DNA from: Kitasatospora cheerisanensis KCTC 2395
Lineage (GTDB): Bacteria > Actinomycetota > Actinomycetes > Streptomycetales > Streptomycetaceae
Reading direction: 5' to 3'
DNA: 64,000 bases
NCBI RefSeq assembly: GCF_000696185.1
Contig: NZ_KK853997.1
Span: 1,922,761-1,986,760 of the forward strand
Shown here: piece after piece, positions 34,937-45,969 of the stretch
Layout: each line of letters starts with the position of its first letter
How positions within the stretch are numbered: the stretch's first letter is position 1
The notes under the pieces: generated by a model
Told to the model about the DNA's origin: nothing
Databases searched by the model: none
The model's input: the letters and a program-made list of their open reading frames with translations, nothing else
Program-made: the position numbers and the translations under genes

Positions 34937-36844
34937 TCAGTCATAGGCTCCTTCGACGTACCAGCGGCCGCCCTCGACGGTGAGCAGCAGGGCGCGGCCG
35001 CCCTCCACCGCGACCTGGAACCTGGCCCGGCGGCGGGCGGTGCGCGGGTCCCACCAGCGTTCGACGGCGGGCCACGGGCCGGTCCAGCCGAGCACTTGCA
35101 GGGTGCGGCCGTGCAGTTCGACCCGGTCGGGCGGGGCGGACACCTCGGCCCGGCCGTCCACGCCGACGGGCTGGCCGTCGCGGTCCAGCACCAGGACCGG
35201 CACCGGGTCGGGCGGCACCACGGACGGCGACGGGTCGGTGAGCCGGCCCGGCCAGGGGCCGTCCGGGGTCCGGTCCTCGCGGAGCGCGGCCTCGTCCCAC
35301 GGCAGCCGGGCCTGCTGCTCGCCGGGGGCGCGGCCGCCCTCGGGGGCGCCGCGCCGCAGCCCGGCGTAGCCCAGCAGCGACTGCACCCGGGCCACCGCCC
35401 GCTCCACCCGGTCCTCCGCGACGGCCTCGCCCCACAGCGCCAACTGCCGTCCCCGGTCCGGGAACAGGCCGTCCGGGACGAGGCGCAGCGCGGTGAACGC
35501 GCCGTCCGCCTCGGTGAAGGCGCCGGTGGACTGCCAGGCGTTCAGCTGCCAGCGGATCCGTTCGGCGAGGGCGGCCGCGGTGAGCCGGCCCTCGTGCTGC
35601 CAGAGCCGGGCGACGGTGCGGCCGCCCGCGCAGGAGACCTCGACCGCGACCCGCTGGCAGGCCAGTCCGACCTCGGCCAGCCGGGTGTGCAGGCGTTCCG
35701 CGAGGGTGCGGCCGACGAACACCAGGGGTTCGGTCAACTCCTCCGGCGGGTCGAAGAGTTGCTCGACGGCGAGGTCGAGTCCCTGGTCCTTGGGGGCGAG
35801 CGGGCGCGGGTCCAGTCCGCGGGCCTGCCGGTGCGCGGCGCTGCCGGTCGGGCCGAAGCGGTTGGCCACCAGGTCCGCGGCCAGTTCGGCGAACGCCCCC
35901 ACCGTCTCCACGCCGAGCCGGTGCAGCAGTTCCGCCAGCTCCGGTTCGCCCAGCGTCGACACCGGGTACGGCGCGAGGAACTCCGGGGTCCGGCCGGCCG
36001 GCACCAGCAGTTCGGCGCGGGCCGCCAGGACGGCGGCGAACAGGCCGTCGGCGACGCCGAGCAGGCCGCGCGGGGCGGCGCGGCGGGCCCGGCTCCGGCT
36101 CCTCCGGCTGCGGGCGCGCCTGCGGCCGCGGTTCGGGCTCCGGCCCGGCGGGGGCCACCAGGGCGAGCGGGGCGGCGGGGCGGGGCGGGGCGGGCTCGGC
36201 GGAGCCGCCGTCGATCACGGTGAGCGGGGGGCGGCCGGCGGCGTCCTCCGGCTCGGTGAACACCTCGTCCACCCAGGCGGGTTCGGCCTCGGGGCCGGTC
36301 AGCGCGTCGGCGTCCGGCTCCGGGGCGGCGGGCGCGGTGACCGGCCAGGTCAGCGCCAGGACGGCGGCGACCGCGTCCCGGACGCCGACCGTCAGGGCCT
36401 CCTCGCCGCCGAAGTACCGGGCCGGGCCCTTCACCGGGATCGCGCACAGGCCCGGCCGGAGCACCTCCACCCGAGGGGTGAACGCCTCGACCGCCGCCAC
36501 CACCGGCTCGAACCGGCGCGCCTCCGCCTCCTCGTCGCGGTCGCGCAGCCGCAGCTCCGGGCAGAACCGCTGCGCCAGCCGCAGCGGCTGCCCGCGCCGG
36601 ACGCCCGCGGCGCGCGCCGCCTCCGAGGAGGCCAGCACCCGGCCGCCCTCCACCACCGCCACCGCCCCGGGTCGCCGCCCGCCGGGGCGGTCGCCACCAG
36701 CGGCCAGTCCGGGCACCACACCACCAGCACCCGCTGCCCCGCCGGCCCCCACCCCGTGCCCTCCGCCGCCCGCGGGGTACCCCACAGCGGCCCGCCGCTG
36801 CTCGCGGACGGCGCCGGCCTACGGATCGGATTGGGGTGCTTCAT
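34937..36844 (-). pseudogene. imuB: ImuB (inactive Y-family polymerase, mutasome hub), frame interrupted twice
   Basis: Joined, ~635 residues. The N-terminus reads VLVVWCPDWPLVA, the ImuB form of the Y-family start in which catalytic acids are lost. A break at a CCCC run (36665-36668, plus strand) shifts to GAVAVVEGGRVLASSEAARAAGVRRGQPL and on to PVKGPARYFGGEEAL. A second change, between about 36060 and 36095, returns to the first frame for LLGVADGLFAAVLAARAELLVPAGRTPEFLAPYPVSTLGEPELAELL, the wrist and little-finger domains and the ImuB C-terminus ending GRWYVEGAYD. A ~75-residue Pro/Glu/Ala-rich stretch precedes the second break. ImuB links the beta clamp, ImuA' and DnaE2. The first break fits one lost base; the second needs one extra or two lost bases. 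Confidence 0.85.
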
Positions 36845-36931
36845 GCTTGGACGCTCGGGGGAATCGACGGAACAGGGTCGGTGGGGAGCTCGTGCGCTTC
36901 CTGACGGTGCGTCGGCTCACTGGGCCGCTTC

Positions 36932-37744
36932 TCAGACCGCCTCCAGGGCCGGGCGGGCCGGCAGCGGTTCGGCGGGCGCGAAGGCGCGGGCCGCGCCCTG
37001 CGCGTCGGGGAGCCAGAGGTGGGCGGTGCGGGGGCGGGTCGCGGTGCCGCGGCCCTCGGCGACGGCCTCGACCTGGCGGCCGGTGAGCTGGCCGTGGCCG
37101 TCGCCGAGGCCGAACCAGCGGCCGGTGCGGATGCTGAGCCGCTGGACGGCGCCGGGCCACGGGCCGGCGACCAGCAGGGCGCAGCGGGTGCGGCGCAGGA
37201 CGGCGGTGAGGCGGGCGGCGAGGGCGGGGGCGACGGGGCCGGTGGGGCGCAGCAGGATCAGGCCGACGGCGCCGGCGAGGGCGGCGACCACGTCGGGCCA
37301 GTGCGGGCCGGGGTGGTCGGCGAGCAGCAGGCGGCGCAGGTCGTAGCCGTAGCCGGCGGCGGCGGACAGGCCGAGTTCGGGGAGTCCGACGGCGGCGGCC
37401 CAGGCGGTGTCCCCGGCCTGTTCGGTGAACGCGCCGGCGCCGAGGGCGAGCAGCAGTCCGGTGTCGCCGGCGACGGAGACGGCGGTGCCGGGGCGCAGTC
37501 CGCCGCCGGGGAGCAGCGGGGCGAGCGCGGGGAGGACGGGCACCAGCTCGGGTTCGCCGGGCGCCGGGGCGCCGGGCGGGGTGGGTGCGGCGGGGGTGGC
37601 GCCGGGCCGCAGCGGGACGACCGTTCGATCCCGTTCGAGCGGGTGGCCGGGCTCGGGCGTTCGAACGCGGTCGGCCGTCCGAACGGGGGAAATCGGGGCG
37701 AAAGCGCCCGTTCCGGACGGGCCGAGCGAGTGAGGTTCGAACAT
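36932..37744 (-). CDS. imuA: ImuA-like accessory protein of the DnaE2 mutasome (ImuA')
   Basis: A 270-residue RecA-fold-like protein without a convincing Walker A. It shows VLPALAPLLPGGGLRPGTAVSVAGDTGLLLALGAGAFTEQAGDTAWAAAVGLPELGLSAAAGYGYDLRRLLLADHP, with the pattern of actinobacterial ImuA' proteins, and ends in a DNA/ImuB-contacting basic region. It acts with ImuB and DnaE2 in SOS mutagenesis. The start is set at ATG 37744 (MFEPHSLG): an open frame continues upstream to 37786, but it would run through the LexA box at 37761-37776, so initiation after the operator is much more likely. ImuB begins 87 nt downstream on the same strand, consistent with an imuA'-imuB-dnaE2 operon. Confidence 0.85.
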   Translation of the reverse strand: MFEPHSLGPSGTGAFAPISPVRTADRVRTPEPGHPLERDRTVVPLRPGATPAAPTPPGAPAPGEPELVPVLPALAPLLPGGGLRPGTAVSVAGDTGLLLALGAGAFTEQAGDTAWAAAVGLPELGLSAAAGYGYDLRRLLLADHPGPHWPDVVAALAGAVGLILLRPTGPVAPALAARLTAVLRRTRCALLVAGPWPGAVQRLSIRTGRWFGLGDGHGQLTGRQVEAVAEGRGTATRPRTAHLWLPDAQGAARAFAPAEPLPARPALEAV

Positions 37745-37760
37745 GTGCACGAGTCCAGCA

Positions 37761-37776
37761 TCGAACACTCGTTCGC
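37761..37776 (-). promoter_or_regulatory. LexA (SOS) box upstream of imuA'
   Basis: TCGAACACTCGTTCGC matches the actinobacterial LexA palindrome TCGAAC-N4-GTTCGA at 11 of 12 defined positions. It lies 17 nt before the ATG of imuA' on the minus strand, so the imuA'-imuB-dnaE2 operon should be induced by DNA damage. Confidence 0.88.
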
Positions 37777-37853
37777 AAATATTCAAGTCCGAGAATCTGA
37801 CTGAGCTGCAGAAACACCCTTTCGGCGACCCTCGGTGACCGCCGGGCGGCCGA

Positions 37854-38492
37854 TCAGCGGACGCCGCCCGGGCGGAACTGGATGCTGATCCGCGGCCCGA
37901 CCGCCCCGGCGCTCTTCGGGACGGCGTGCTCCCAGGTGCGCTGGCAGGAGCCGCCCATCACCAGCAGGTCGCCGTGGCCCAGCGAGCGGCGGACCGTCGG
38001 GCCGCCGCCGGCCAGCGGGCGCAGCAGCAGGGGCCGGGCCTGGCCGACCGAGAGGATCGCGACCATGGTGTCCTCGCGGTCGCCGCGGCCGATCCGGTCG
38101 CCGTGCCAGGCGACGCTGTCCCGCCCGTCCCGGTAGAGGCAGAGCCCGGCGGTGGCGAACGGCTCGCCGAGCTCCGCCCGGTAGTGCGCGCCCAGCGCGT
38201 CCCGGGCCTCCGCCAGCACCGGGTCGGGCAGCGCCTCGCCCTCCCGGTAGAACGCCAGCAGCCGGGGCACGTCCACCACCCGCTCGTACATCTCGCGCCG
38301 CTCGGCCCGCCACGGCACCCCGTCCACCAGCCGTTCGAACAGCGCGTCGGCCCCGCGCAGCCAGCCGGGCAGCACGTCGATCCACGCCCCGTGCCCGAGC
38401 ACCGTCCGCCCGATCCCGCCCAGCGGGCCGAGCGCGGGCCCGGCCTCGGGGCCGTCGGCGTCGAACAGGGAGCCCTGCAACTGGTAGCTCAT
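37854..38492 (-). CDS. alkB: Alpha-ketoglutarate-dependent dioxygenase AlkB
   Basis: A 212-residue 2OG-Fe(II) enzyme that oxidatively removes alkyl groups from damaged bases. The iron ligands are WHGD (His and Asp, near residue 130) and the distal His in RTWEHAVPK (near 186). The 2OG-binding Arg lies in GPRISIQFRPGG (near 200), followed by a second Arg typical of AlkB. The N-terminal substrate-lid part (YQLQGSLFD...) is normal. A LexA box lies 22 nt before the ATG at 38492. The imuA' operon follows downstream on the same strand under its own LexA box. Direct reversal of alkylation damage and translesion synthesis are thus placed side by side. Confidence 0.95.
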   Translation of the reverse strand: MSYQLQGSLFDADGPEAGPALGPLGGIGRTVLGHGAWIDVLPGWLRGADALFERLVDGVPWRAERREMYERVVDVPRLLAFYREGEALPDPVLAEARDALGAHYRAELGEPFATAGLCLYRDGRDSVAWHGDRIGRGDREDTMVAILSVGQARPLLLRPLAGGGPTVRRSLGHGDLLVMGGSCQRTWEHAVPKSAGAVGPRISIQFRPGGVR

Positions 38493-38513
38493 GCCGCCAA
38501 GCGTACGCCCGAT

Positions 38514-38529
38514 TCGAACATCCGTACGA
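38514..38529 (-). promoter_or_regulatory. LexA (SOS) box upstream of alkB
   Basis: TCGAACATCCGTACGA matches TCGAAC-N4-GTTCGA at 11 of 12 defined positions and lies 22 nt before the alkB ATG on the minus strand. A second LexA site 0.75 kb from the first makes the region an SOS island. Confidence 0.87.
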
Positions 38530-38595
38530 TGAGCGGGGTGGGGCCCGGCAGCGCGGTACGCCGCGCCTCCGCCCCGTTCGGAGCCCCTCGAAGGG

Positions 38596-39322
38596 TCAGC
38601 GCTGTTCGAACTGGAAGCTGCGGATGAAGCAGTCCCGCGGCTGGCCGATCGCGAACAGCACGCAGTCCGTCACGGACTGGGCGGTGAGCGGGTCCTCGGC
38701 GGTGCGGGAGGCGGTGTCCCAGGCGGGGGCGAGCGGGTCGGCGTCGTCGAAGTCCGGCGGGTAGAGCGAGATGACCCGGATGCCCTCGGGGCGCAGCCGG
38801 GCGGAGAGGACGTCGGCGAAGCCGGCCTGCGCGGCCTTCGCCGCGTAGAAGGCGGGGTGCGAGGCGGAGCGGTGGTTGCGCGGTTCGGCGACCGCGGAGA
38901 CCAGGTTGACCACGTCCGCGGCGGCCGAGGCCCGCAGCAGGGGCAGCAGGTGACGGGTGATCAGGACGGTGCCGGTGGCCCCGGACGCGATCGTGTCGGC
39001 GATCGCCTCGTCGTCGCCGTCCAGCAGGTCCGCGCCGTGCAGGTAGCGGGCCCCGTTGTTGACCAGCACGTCGACCCGGTCGGTGCGGGCCGCGACCCCG
39101 GCGGCGAACTCCCGTACCGAGGCGGGGTCGGAGAGGTCGCAGGCCAGTCCCTCGGCCGCCGCCCCGCTGTCCGCGGTGATCTCCTCGGCCGTCCGCCGGG
39201 CCGCGTCCGCCCCCGCGCGCCCACCAGCAGCCGCGCCCCAGCCGCCCGGCGCGGAGCGCGAGCGCCCGGCCGGTGCCTCGGCCCGCGCCCGTGACGACCA
39301 TGGTGCGTCCGGTGAGATCCAT
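38596..39322 (-). pseudogene. SDR family oxidoreductase, two single-base frameshifts
   Basis: Joined, ~242 residues. The start MDLTGRTMVVTGAGRGTGRALALRAGRLG is read from ATG 39322. The frame then changes at a C run 39236-39239 and again at 39210-39214 (plus-strand numbering). The short stretch between them (LLVGARG) is in a third frame. After the second site the protein continues ADAARRTAEEITADSGAAAEG, VNNGARYLHG, YAAK and VISLYPPDFDD to FQFEQR. Adding one base at each run restores a standard SDR without gaps. The catalytic Tyr/Lys are kept in FYAAKAAQAGF. The gene is divergent from the Cys-rich hypothetical at 39388. Two hits in 30 nt of GC-rich runs favour a sequencing cause. Confidence 0.8.
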
Positions 39323-39387
39323 GACCTGACCCTTCGTCGGCTTCCCGGTGCTGCTGGGACTATAGGCACGGCGACAGGAGGGCCGGA

Positions 39388-39843
39388 GTGACGGGGTGGG
39401 GTGCGGTGTTCACCGTGCGGTGCGACTGCGGGGCCGAGGCCGAGCAGGACGTCGGGCAGGCCGTCCGGGACGGACGGCTCTGCTGGGACTCGGAGTTCCA
39501 CTGCCGGGCGTGCGGCGCGGCGGCCTGCCTCGGCTTCGACGCCGGTGACGCGCCGCCCTGGGTGCGCGGCCCGCTGATCGCCGAGCACGGGACGGTGCGG
39601 CTGCGGCTCGCCGACCCGGACACGGGACGGATCCCCATCCTGAAGACCCTGCTCGAGACGTGGGACCTGTCGCTCACCCAGGCCATGCTGCTCTCCGAGC
39701 AGTTGGCCGGCGACGGCCTGCCCGGGACGCTCCCCGAGGCGGAGTGGCTGCGCGAACAGCTGGCCGCCCGCCGGGTCCGGACCGAGATCGTGCCCGGCGC
39801 GGCGACCGACGACGCCGACTTCCCCTGGGCCACCGGCTGCTGA
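39388..39843 (+). CDS. Hypothetical protein with N-terminal zinc-ribbon-like cysteines
   Basis: A 151-residue protein I do not recognise. The N-terminal ~45 residues contain two Cys pairs (VRCDCGAEAEQD and FHCRACGAAACLGF), which could bind zinc. The middle is acidic. The C-terminal part (PILKTLLETWDLSLTQAMLLSEQLAGDG...LREQLAARRVRTEIVP) is helical and resembles small bL12-like or leucine-rich adaptor folds. There is no signal peptide or membrane segment. It starts with GTG at 39388, divergent from the SDR, and converges on the 438-residue membrane protein gene with 24 nt between stops. Confidence 0.65.
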   Translation: MTGWGAVFTVRCDCGAEAEQDVGQAVRDGRLCWDSEFHCRACGAAACLGFDAGDAPPWVRGPLIAEHGTVRLRLADPDTGRIPILKTLLETWDLSLTQAMLLSEQLAGDGLPGTLPEAEWLREQLAARRVRTEIVPGAATDDADFPWATGC

Positions 39844-39867
39844 CGCCTCGACGGAGCGGCGGGCCGC

Positions 39868-41184
39868 TCAGTCCTCGGTGTCCGCCGGCTGCTGCCGGGC
39901 GCGGCTGAACTGGCCGGTGCCGACCCGGGCGGCGAGGGTGTCCTCCGGGCCGGAGAGGAGGGAGCCGTAGCCGGTGGCGGCCCACAGGCTGCGCTCGGCG
40001 GGGACCTCGAAGTACGGGACGGTGCGGCCCTGGTCGCGGACGGCGAGGACCTGCGGGGCGCGGCGGCCGCGCAGGGCCTGCGAGCAGTCCGCGCAGACCG
40101 CGACGTCGACGCGTTCGCGGCGGCCGAGCGGCCGCCAGTCGGTGCGGCCGGCGGCGGCGCCGTGGCGGGGGTCGAAGAAGCACAGCGGCAGCCGCGGTTC
40201 GGTGGCGAGCGCGGCGCGGCCTTCGGCGGCCAGCGCGAGGACGCCCGCCAGGTCGGGGATGTCGCGGGCGCCGTCCAGGACCCGGCCGGCCGCGTCGTAG
40301 GCGTCCAGCGCGCGGGTCAGGCCGGGGGTGGTGGCGCCGTCGGCGCCGTTCACGGCCTCGCCGAGGGCGAGCACCTCGGCGGCGGCCTGCCGGCGCAGTC
40401 CGGCCTCGTCGGCGGCCCGGTCGGCGGCGAACACCGCGTCGGGGAAGCTGAACGCGGTGTGCCGGGGCGCGCGGCGGCGGCGCACCACGAGGTACGAGCC
40501 GGCCGCGACCAGCACCGCCGGCACCGCGACTCCCGCCACCAGCAGGCCGGTCGGGCCTCCGTCCGAGGAACTCCCGGACCCGGCGCCGTCGGTGTGCGGG
40601 CGCGCCGAGCGCTCGCGGTCCATCCGGGCGATCTCGGCCTTGTAGACCTCGGTGCCCTTCCCACTGGCGATCAGGTCGATCGCCCGGCCGACCCGGGCGG
40701 CCAGTCCGGCGTCCTTGAGCTCCTTGAGGAAGCCGACGGCGGCGGCCGAGTCGCGGGCCTGGTGGGTGTCGGCCGGCCACTCGGTGCCGGTCAGCCAGCT
40801 GCCGTAGTCGTCGTTGGTGAGCAGGATCAGCTGCGGCTGGCCGAGCCGCTCGTTGACCACGGCGGCCAGCGACTTGGACTTGCCGTCGAAGGCGTCGCCC
40901 TTGTTCAGCGGCAGCAGCACCACCTTGATCGGCAGGCCGGTCGCGGCGATCCGGTCGGCGAGTTCCTTCTGCTGGGCGGCCGTGACGGCGGCGGCGAACG
41001 CCGGGTCGACGTACACCGGGCCGGTGCGCAGCGCGTCCACCACGCTGTTGACGGATCCGGCGGCCGGGGTGCCCTCGGCGCGGGCCGGGGCGCCGGTGCC
41101 GAGCAGGGCGGCGCAGGCCAGCAGCGTGGCGAGCAGGCCGCCCGCGAGGGAGCGGCGGTCGGTCGGGCGGCGGTCACTGGACAC
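39868..41184 (-). CDS. Secreted/membrane protein of a paralogous pair, one extracytoplasmic module
   Basis: 438 residues. A signal peptide (to about residue 36, APARAEG) precedes an extracytoplasmic domain with ALRTGPVYVDPAFAAAVTAAQQKELADRIAATGLPIKVVLLPL and LGQPQLILLTNDDYGSWL, a TPM-like pattern. One membrane helix (GLLVAGVAVPAVLVAAGSYLVV, near 215-236) is followed by a basic stretch and a cytoplasmic domain. That domain has CFFDPRHGAAAGR and CADC, a possible zinc or redox site. The neighbouring upstream gene repeats the same module order and overlaps this start by 11 nt, so the two are coupled and likely form a complex. The function is unknown; no catalytic motif is certain. Confidence 0.75.
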   Translation of the reverse strand: MSSDRRPTDRRSLAGGLLATLLACAALLGTGAPARAEGTPAAGSVNSVVDALRTGPVYVDPAFAAAVTAAQQKELADRIAATGLPIKVVLLPLNKGDAFDGKSKSLAAVVNERLGQPQLILLTNDDYGSWLTGTEWPADTHQARDSAAAVGFLKELKDAGLAARVGRAIDLIASGKGTEVYKAEIARMDRERSARPHTDGAGSGSSSDGGPTGLLVAGVAVPAVLVAAGSYLVVRRRRAPRHTAFSFPDAVFAADRAADEAGLRRQAAAEVLALGEAVNGADGATTPGLTRALDAYDAAGRVLDGARDIPDLAGVLALAAEGRAALATEPRLPLCFFDPRHGAAAGRTDWRPLGRRERVDVAVCADCSQALRGRRAPQVLAVRDQGRTVPYFEVPAERSLWAATGYGSLLSGPEDTLAARVGTGQFSRARQQPADTED

Positions 41185-43396
41185 TGGCGGACTCCCTGGC
41201 CCTGAGGATGAGCGGTTCGAGGCCTTCGCGGGCGGCCGGCAGGATCTGCCCGGCCTCGTCCCAGGCGGTGCGGGCGGCGCGGTCGTCGGCCGCGGGCAGG
41301 CGCAGCAGGCGCTCCTCGGCGGCCCGGCGGCGGGCAGGCGTGGCGGTGGTGGAGTCGGCTCCGCGGAAGGCGTCCCGGCAGGCGGGGCAGAGCCGGGTGG
41401 ACCGCGGGCCGATGCCGAGCGCGGCGAACCAGGGCGGCACCCGGCCGCCGGTGGCCGCGCCGTGCAGCGGGTTGAGCCGGCAGACGGTCGGGGTCGCTTC
41501 GCCGTGCAGCGCGGCCAGTCCGCCGCGGGCGAGCACCAGGACGGCGGCCAGGTCGCCGGCCTCGTCCGTGTGCTCCGTCCGCCCGTTGCCGGTGAGCAGT
41601 TCGGCGGCGTCCAGGCAGTCCCAGGCGCGGGCCCGGCCGGGTGCGTCCTGGTCGGCGGCGGCGAGCCCGGCGGCGAGTTCGCGGACGTCCTCGGCGGCCC
41701 AGCCGCGGAGCTGACGGAGCGTCGGCTGCGCGGGGGCGTGCCGGGGTTCGGCGTGCCGTGCCGGGGCGAGGGCGCGGGCCCGGCGGGAGCGGAGCACGGC
41801 GCGGACGGTGGCGACGGCGGCCCAGGCGAGCAGCAGCAGCACGCCGAGCAGCATGGCGCCGAGCACCGTCCCGCCGCCGAAGTCGTTGCCGAACAGCGGC
41901 GGCAGCTTGTTGTCGCGCAGCGGCGGCAGCGTGAGCCCGGTGGGGACGGGGTCGTCGCCCGGTCGGGGCCGGGCCTCGGCGACGGCGTCCAGCACCCGGT
42001 CGAGGCGGGGCTTCGCCTTCAGGTCGTCGCCCGCCCCGTACGGGTAGCGGATGTCGGAGTCCAGCCGGGCGAACCGGCGTCCGGTGTCGCGGTCGGTGCC
42101 GAAGCTGCGCAGTTCGATCCGGCCGAGCAGCGGGTCGATCAGGATGTAGACGCCGTTCTGCCCGGTGCGTTCGCGGATCAGCGAGAGCAGCAGGCTGCCG
42201 CTGTGGTCGGTCTCGTCGGCGCCGGTGGACGGGGTGACCACCACGTGCACCGGGCCGACGGGGGCCAGTTCGGCGATCCGCTGCCGGAGCGCGGGCAGGT
42301 CGGCGGCGTTCAACGCGTCGGGCGCGGACGGGTCCTGGTAGATCGGGCTGTCGGCGAGCCCGGCGGCGACCTCGTCCACCCGGGCGTCCAGGTCGGCCCG
42401 GGTGACCGTCAGGTGCGGGCTGTCGACGGTCTGCGGGAACACCTCGGGCGCGGCCAGCACCACGCCGAGGACGGCGGCGACGGCGGCCAGCCCGGTCGCC
42501 GCCAGCACGCCCCGGCGCAGCGGCGGCCGACCGCCCGCCGGCCTCTTCGGCTTCTCCGTCCGCTTCGCCTGCTTCGCCTGCTGCGTCGCCTTGGTGAGCC
42601 GGACCTTCCCGTTGCCCTGCTCGGCAGGGGTGTACGCGGCGGCGGCGCCGCGGCGACGGGAGAGGCGGAGGCCGAGGGCGATCAGCAGGCCGGGGAGCAG
42701 CACCACGGCGATGCCGAGCAGCAGGTTCTGGTTCTGCCGGTCGGTGGAGCTGATGTAGAGGTGGGGCCGGCCGTCCGACTTCCGGTCCTGCGCGGCCAGT
42801 TGCTCGGCCCTGGCGGCGGCCTGCTGCTTGCCCAGGGCGACGGTGTCGACGAACACCTCGAACTCGGCGAGCGGCCCGGCGCCGTACGGGGTGCCGTACA
42901 GGGCGGCCCGGGCGGCCTCCTGGGCGGGCGCGTCGGTGCCGAACGCGGCGGCGGTGAGGCGGCCGTACGTGCCGATCAGCACGTACAGGCCGTCCTGGCC
43001 GAGTCGGTCGTGCACCAGGGCGAGGAGTTGGGCGCCGTCGCGGCTGTCGGGCAGCGCCAGCACGTAGGTGGGGACGCCGGTGCGGCGGGCGAGTTCGGCG
43101 ATCTGCGGGGCGAGCGAGCGCGGGAGTTCGCGCGGCTGGGCGGCGGAGAGGTACACCGGGTTCTTGCGCAGTTCGTCGGCCAGCCGGTCGGCCCGGGTCC
43201 GCTGCTCGGCCGCCGCGGACGGGCCCGCCGTCGCGGTCTGCGGGCCGGCCGTCGCGGACGGGCCTGCGGACGGGGCCGCCGGGTCGGCGGCGGCGACGGG
43301 GCCGGCGCCGAGCAGCAGCAGGGCGGTGAGCGCCGCGGCGCCCGCCCGGGTCGCGTACGTCCCCGTCCGCCCCGGTATCGGTGTCTGTGTCCGCAT
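41174..43396 (-). CDS. Large secreted/membrane protein of the same paralogous pair, two extracytoplasmic modules
   Basis: 740 residues. After a signal peptide (to about residue 37) comes a first TPM-like module (ELRKNPVYLSAAQPRELPRSLAPQIAELARRTGVPTYVLALP, LGQDGLYVLIGTYG). A helix (LLLGIAVVLLPGLLIALGL), a Lys/Arg/Ala-rich cytoplasmic loop and another helix (RGVLAATGLAAVAAVLGVVLAA) follow. Then comes a second module (GLADSPIYQDPSAPDALNAADLPALRQRIAELAPVGPVHVVV, GQNGVYILIDPLLG), a third helix, and a cytoplasmic domain with CRLNPLHGAATGR and CPAC. The second half thus has the same order as the 438-residue neighbour. The modules look duplicated from one ancestor. Function unknown; a surface sensing or envelope-maintenance role is conceivable. 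Confidence 0.75.
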   Translation of the reverse strand: MRTQTPIPGRTGTYATRAGAAALTALLLLGAGPVAAADPAAPSAGPSATAGPQTATAGPSAAAEQRTRADRLADELRKNPVYLSAAQPRELPRSLAPQIAELARRTGVPTYVLALPDSRDGAQLLALVHDRLGQDGLYVLIGTYGRLTAAAFGTDAPAQEAARAALYGTPYGAGPLAEFEVFVDTVALGKQQAAARAEQLAAQDRKSDGRPHLYISSTDRQNQNLLLGIAVVLLPGLLIALGLRLSRRRGAAAAYTPAEQGNGKVRLTKATQQAKQAKRTEKPKRPAGGRPPLRRGVLAATGLAAVAAVLGVVLAAPEVFPQTVDSPHLTVTRADLDARVDEVAAGLADSPIYQDPSAPDALNAADLPALRQRIAELAPVGPVHVVVTPSTGADETDHSGSLLLSLIRERTGQNGVYILIDPLLGRIELRSFGTDRDTGRRFARLDSDIRYPYGAGDDLKAKPRLDRVLDAVAEARPRPGDDPVPTGLTLPPLRDNKLPPLFGNDFGGGTVLGAMLLGVLLLLAWAAVATVRAVLRSRRARALAPARHAEPRHAPAQPTLRQLRGWAAEDVRELAAGLAAADQDAPGRARAWDCLDAAELLTGNGRTEHTDEAGDLAAVLVLARGGLAALHGEATPTVCRLNPLHGAATGGRVPPWFAALGIGPRSTRLCPACRDAFRGADSTTATPARRRAAEERLLRLPAADDRAARTAWDEAGQILPAAREGLEPLILRARESASVQ

Positions 43397-43544
43397 CGGC
43401 GCCCTCCCGGTGGTTCCGGCCGGTCACTTTACCTGCGCTTGGTGACGACGACGGCGGACGCCCTGCCGGTTTCCGGCCCGGCGGAGTGGTTGGATCGGGG
43501 CGGCGGCGTCGCCACGGGCGCCGCCGGACGGAGGGACGAGGACG

Positions 43545-45956
<2,412 letters not shown>

Positions 45957-45959
<3 letters not shown>

Positions 45960-45969
45960 CGGGGCGTCA
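45957..45969. terminator. Stop-to-stop mini hairpin TGACGGGGCGTCA
   Basis: The TGA of the UvrA-like gene and that of the convergent HxlR gene form the ends of a TGACG-N3-CGTCA element. It has the same geometry as at 28202 and 61967. Confidence 0.4.

Noticed and set aside
37620..37690. Extra LexA-like sites inside imuA' (GTTCGATCCCGTTCGA and a GTTCGAACG dyad)
   Set aside because: They lack the TCGAAC-N4-GTTCGA spacing and lie within coding sequence; only the box at 37761 is placed to control a start.
37745..37786. N-terminal extension of ImuA' to 37786
   Set aside because: It would translate through the LexA operator and adds residues with no family resemblance.
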